Assembly (NCBI RefSeq): GCF_041200145.1
Contig: NZ_CP165734.1
Coordinates: 1,488,001 to 1,552,000 of the forward strand
Direction: 5' to 3'
From: Bradyrhizobium sp. LLZ17
GTDB lineage: Bacteria; Pseudomonadota; Alphaproteobacteria; Rhizobiales; Xanthobacteraceae
Length of the DNA stretch: 64,000 bases
The notes below the pieces were generated by a model. It worked only from the letters and a program-made list of their open reading frames with translations. It was not told the DNA's origin and did no database searches. The translations under genes were made by a program, and so were the position numbers. Position 1 is the stretch's first letter, and each line of letters opens with the position of its first letter. Of the stretch, positions 61,653 to 64,000 are shown piece by piece.

Positions 61653-64000
61653 CTATCGCCGCGCGAGACTGCAACCGCTCGATAGCGGTCGTGCCGATCC
61701 CGTCGGACTGTCGCCCGACTGCGCCGACGGCAGCTCGTCAAACGGCGTATTCTGCTTGCCGGTGTTGAACTCGAATATCTTGCGGAACAGGCCCGGCGCC
61801 ATCGCCGAGATCGGGTTGACGCGCATCACCGGCGCGGCCGGCGTGCCGACGACCTCGTAGGTGACACCAATCAATCCTTCATTGTTGCCACCGCCGAGGA
61901 AGATGCCGAACAGCGGGATCTGGCCAAAAATATTGTTGACGCCGTACATGGGCACGAAGGTGCCGCTCATGCACACCTGGTTGCCGGGATAGTCGATCGA
62001 GCCCTCGATGGTGCCGCCGATCATCGGTCCTTTCACCACACCGTTGCGGACCGTGAGTGCGCCGTTTTGCCGGGTGAACTCGGCACGCAACGCCGAGAAG
62101 GCGACGCCGCTCTGCGCGCCGTTGGGGCTGCCAGCTGCGACTCGATCGAGCTGATCCATTCCTTTGACGGTGAAGTCGCGCACATTGATCAGGCCTTCCC
62201 TGGCCGTAGGCTCCGACGTCGGCGGCTCCATCGCCACCACGATCTGGCCGCCGAAGACCTTGTTGGTGGTGTCGGTGAAGCGCAGCAATGCGCCGGCGTC
62301 GTCGGTCTGGAGGTAGATCACTTCGCGGCTGCCCTGCGCGCGCCCGCCGCGCAGATCGGCTGCCACCGGCGTGTTCTGACCGATCCTGCCGCTCAGCGAG
62401 AAGGCCTTGATGGCGCCGCTGCGTTTCGACATCTTGGCATCGACGCTGCGCATCGCCTCGCCGTTGAAGCCCGCGACCGCACCGAGCTTCACGTCGATGT
62501 CGAAATCGACATTCTTCAGCTTGCTCTTGGAATCATCCTTGGAATTGCCCGAGATCGCCGATTTCAGGAAGCCCCGGCCGTCGAACACGTCGCCGCGCAT
62601 CGTGCCCCTCACCACGCCGTCCTGGCCGCGCTCCACCTTCAGCGACGTCTTGTCGCCATCGGACGGCGAGTAGGTCGGGAAGTTCGCGTTCATGAGGTCG
62701 CCGTTCGGATCGACTTCGATCGAGCCCTTGATCGAAGCGCCACCGCCTTCGATGACGATGTCCTCAAGCCGCGTCGATTGTGCCGTCGGCACCACCTTGA
62801 AGCTCGCCTTGCTCGATTTGCCCGGCAGCTTGACCCAGCCGGGAAGGATGTTGTCGAGCTTGACCGAGGTCAGGTCGGCCTCGATCCCGAGCTTCGTGGT
62901 CTGGTCGGGACCACCGGCAATCTTGCCTGACAGCTTGATCGGCACCGACCCGCTGACCGCCGGACTGAGGTCGAAGCCCAGGCGTGCGCGACCGGCATCA
63001 TCCAGCGTCGCCTGGAGTTTGACGTCCGCATCGCCATCGGTCAGCTTGCGATAGTCGAGCGAGGCCGCCTGCCCGTTGATCTTGACATCGCCCTTGACCT
63101 GATAGCCCTGGTTGTTGGCGACGATCTTGAGATTGTTGGCCTCCAGCTTCTGGTTCATCACCAGCTTGTCGGCAGCAAATCCGTTGAGGTCGGCGGTGAC
63201 GGCGTAGACGGTATCGGCCCTGGTCAGCTCGCCCTTGACCGGCAGGCCGAGCTGAATGTTCGCCGTGAACGTTCCCTTGCTGGTGTTGGGATCGACGACA
63301 GTCGACGACAGATCGCTCAGCCGATCGTTGGAGAGCATTTCGGCCGCCGCCGGCACCGGACCGTCGACGCGGAATCTGGTGCGCGACGGCGACGGTTTCG
63401 GCGCCATGTCCGGCACCTCGAAGACGAAATCGGAGATCGTGACCTTGCGGCCGGTGGGCGTATCGGCGATGCCCTGCCCGATGTTCACCGTCGCCGTGCG
63501 GCCGGTTACGTGCGCCTTGAGATCGGCATCATGCACTACCGGCATGCCATCGACGGGACGGACGGCAACACCGTTCGCCACGATGTTGACCGAGAGGCCG
63601 TCGTCGGGAATGGGTGGTCCCCTGCGCGGAAGATTCTTCACCGGCGAGTTGATGCCGACCTCGATGCGCTGGAGGGAGCCGCGCTCGATCCGCTCGATCA
63701 CCCATTGGCGCAATTCGGGCACGATCAGCGTCGGCCACATCCGCTTCAGCGCGGAGGCCGACATCGGCGTACCCGCAAAGCCGAGCGTCAGACGCGGCTC
63801 GCCCGAATAGTCGATTGCACCGGTGCCAGCGACGCCGATCTCGCCGTTGGAGATATCGGCCTGCGTCAGCAGCATGCGCTTGTGGTCGGTGTCGAAGCGG
63901 AAACCGATCGCGATGCGGTTGAAGACCAACGGCGGCTCGTTGTCGATGCCGCCGAGCAGGATCGAGCCTCCGCTGAAGCCGAGCTGCCAGTCGTTGCTGG
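61653..64000 (-). CDS. AsmA-like/DUF3971 protein, C-terminal part (5' end outside window)
   Basis: The frame is open from the window edge (first visible residues SNDWQLGFSGGSILLGG) to the stop at 61653, about 780 residues. It has long beta-strand repeats, NNLKIVANNQGYQVKGDVKI, and an AsmA-like C-terminal domain, ALRAEFTRQNGALTVRNGVV and GTIEGSIDYPGNQVCMSGTF. Such proteins (YhdP, TamB/AsmA clan) are anchored in the inner membrane and span the periplasm as lipid-carrying beta-grooves. The anchor would be upstream of this window. Frame is intact throughout. Confidence 0.85.
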   Translation of the reverse strand, partial: SNDWQLGFSGGSILLGGIDNEPPLVFNRIAIGFRFDTDHKRMLLTQADISNGEIGVAGTGAIDYSGEPRLTLGFAGTPMSASALKRMWPTLIVPELRQWVIERIERGSLQRIEVGINSPVKNLPRRGPPIPDDGLSVNIVANGVAVRPVDGMPVVHDADLKAHVTGRTATVNIGQGIADTPTGRKVTISDFVFEVPDMAPKPSPSRTRFRVDGPVPAAAEMLSNDRLSDLSSTVVDPNTSKGTFTANIQLGLPVKGELTRADTVYAVTADLNGFAADKLVMNQKLEANNLKIVANNQGYQVKGDVKINGQAASLDYRKLTDGDADVKLQATLDDAGRARLGFDLSPAVSGSVPIKLSGKIAGGPDQTTKLGIEADLTSVKLDNILPGWVKLPGKSSKASFKVVPTAQSTRLEDIVIEGGGASIKGSIEVDPNGDLMNANFPTYSPSDGDKTSLKVERGQDGVVRGTMRGDVFDGRGFLKSAISGNSKDDSKSKLKNVDFDIDVKLGAVAGFNGEAMRSVDAKMSKRSGAIKAFSLSGRIGQNTPVAADLRGGRAQGSREVIYLQTDDAGALLRFTDTTNKVFGGQIVVAMEPPTSEPTAREGLINVRDFTVKGMDQLDRVAAGSPNGAQSGVAFSALRAEFTRQNGALTVRNGVVKGPMIGGTIEGSIDYPGNQVCMSGTFVPMYGVNNIFGQIPLFGIFLGGGNNEGLIGVTYEVVGTPAAPVMRVNPISAMAPGLFRKIFEFNTGKQNTPFDELPSAQSGDSPTGSARPLSSGCSLARR

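Overview
The window looks like a chromosomal segment of a Bradyrhizobium-type alphaproteobacterium (Nitrobacteraceae). The basis is high GC, outer-membrane barrels with the 'AADLxxRPYxKAP' start, a class I PHA synthase, a full Suf cluster with two cysteine desulfurases, and dispersed palindromic intergenic repeats. This is inference from gene content; there is no rRNA or other strict taxonomic marker.

Layout. 0-11 kb: 3' end of efp, an M23-type protein, an amino-acid-binding protein, a MarR-controlled redox pair (cupin plus AhpD-like), small envelope proteins, a MltB-type transglycosylase, a broken class II aldolase, an SDR, recJ. 11-21 kb: a soluble chemoreceptor-tip/sensor protein, then a catabolic operon (crotonase, CaiB-type CoA transferase, TctC, TctB, TctA, PdxA-family dehydrogenase) divergent from an FCD-GntR regulator with two matching operators, then a HAD dehalogenase and a broken DUF4261-like gene. 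21-31 kb: glpX, hom, aminotransferase, phaC, a MAPEG protein, two different argC genes side by side, a PaiB-like gene, DedA. 32-39 kb: parE, a single-barrel porin-like protein, a protein with two such barrels fused, an SDR, an Omp25-like barrel. 39-46 kb: flavoprotein, secreted caspase-like protein, DEAD-box helicase, diguanylate cyclase, an internally deleted IS481-family element, an orphan FabA. 46.7-54.4 kb: TfoX-like protein and the suf operon (cysteine desulfurase, sufB, sufC, sufD, sufS, sufT, sufA-like). 54.7-64 kb: hydrolase, DUF1697, SMR transporter, GST, anmK, tyrS, MFS transporter, DoxX, a tiny membrane protein, and the C-terminal part of an AsmA-like protein.

Two points matter to any user. 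First, at least eight genes carry about ten small indels, including normally indispensable ones (parE, hom, sufB). Three are C6-to-C5 homopolymer contractions. The simplest reading is base-level sequence error, so 'pseudogenes' here need checking against reads. Second, the best biological leads are the double-barrel outer-membrane protein, the IS481 derivative inserted at a CTAG inside a palindromic repeat with its stop codon supplied by the target duplication, the tripartite-transporter/CoA operon with twin operators, and a 15-bp minisatellite grown inside a palindromic repeat between tctB and tctC.
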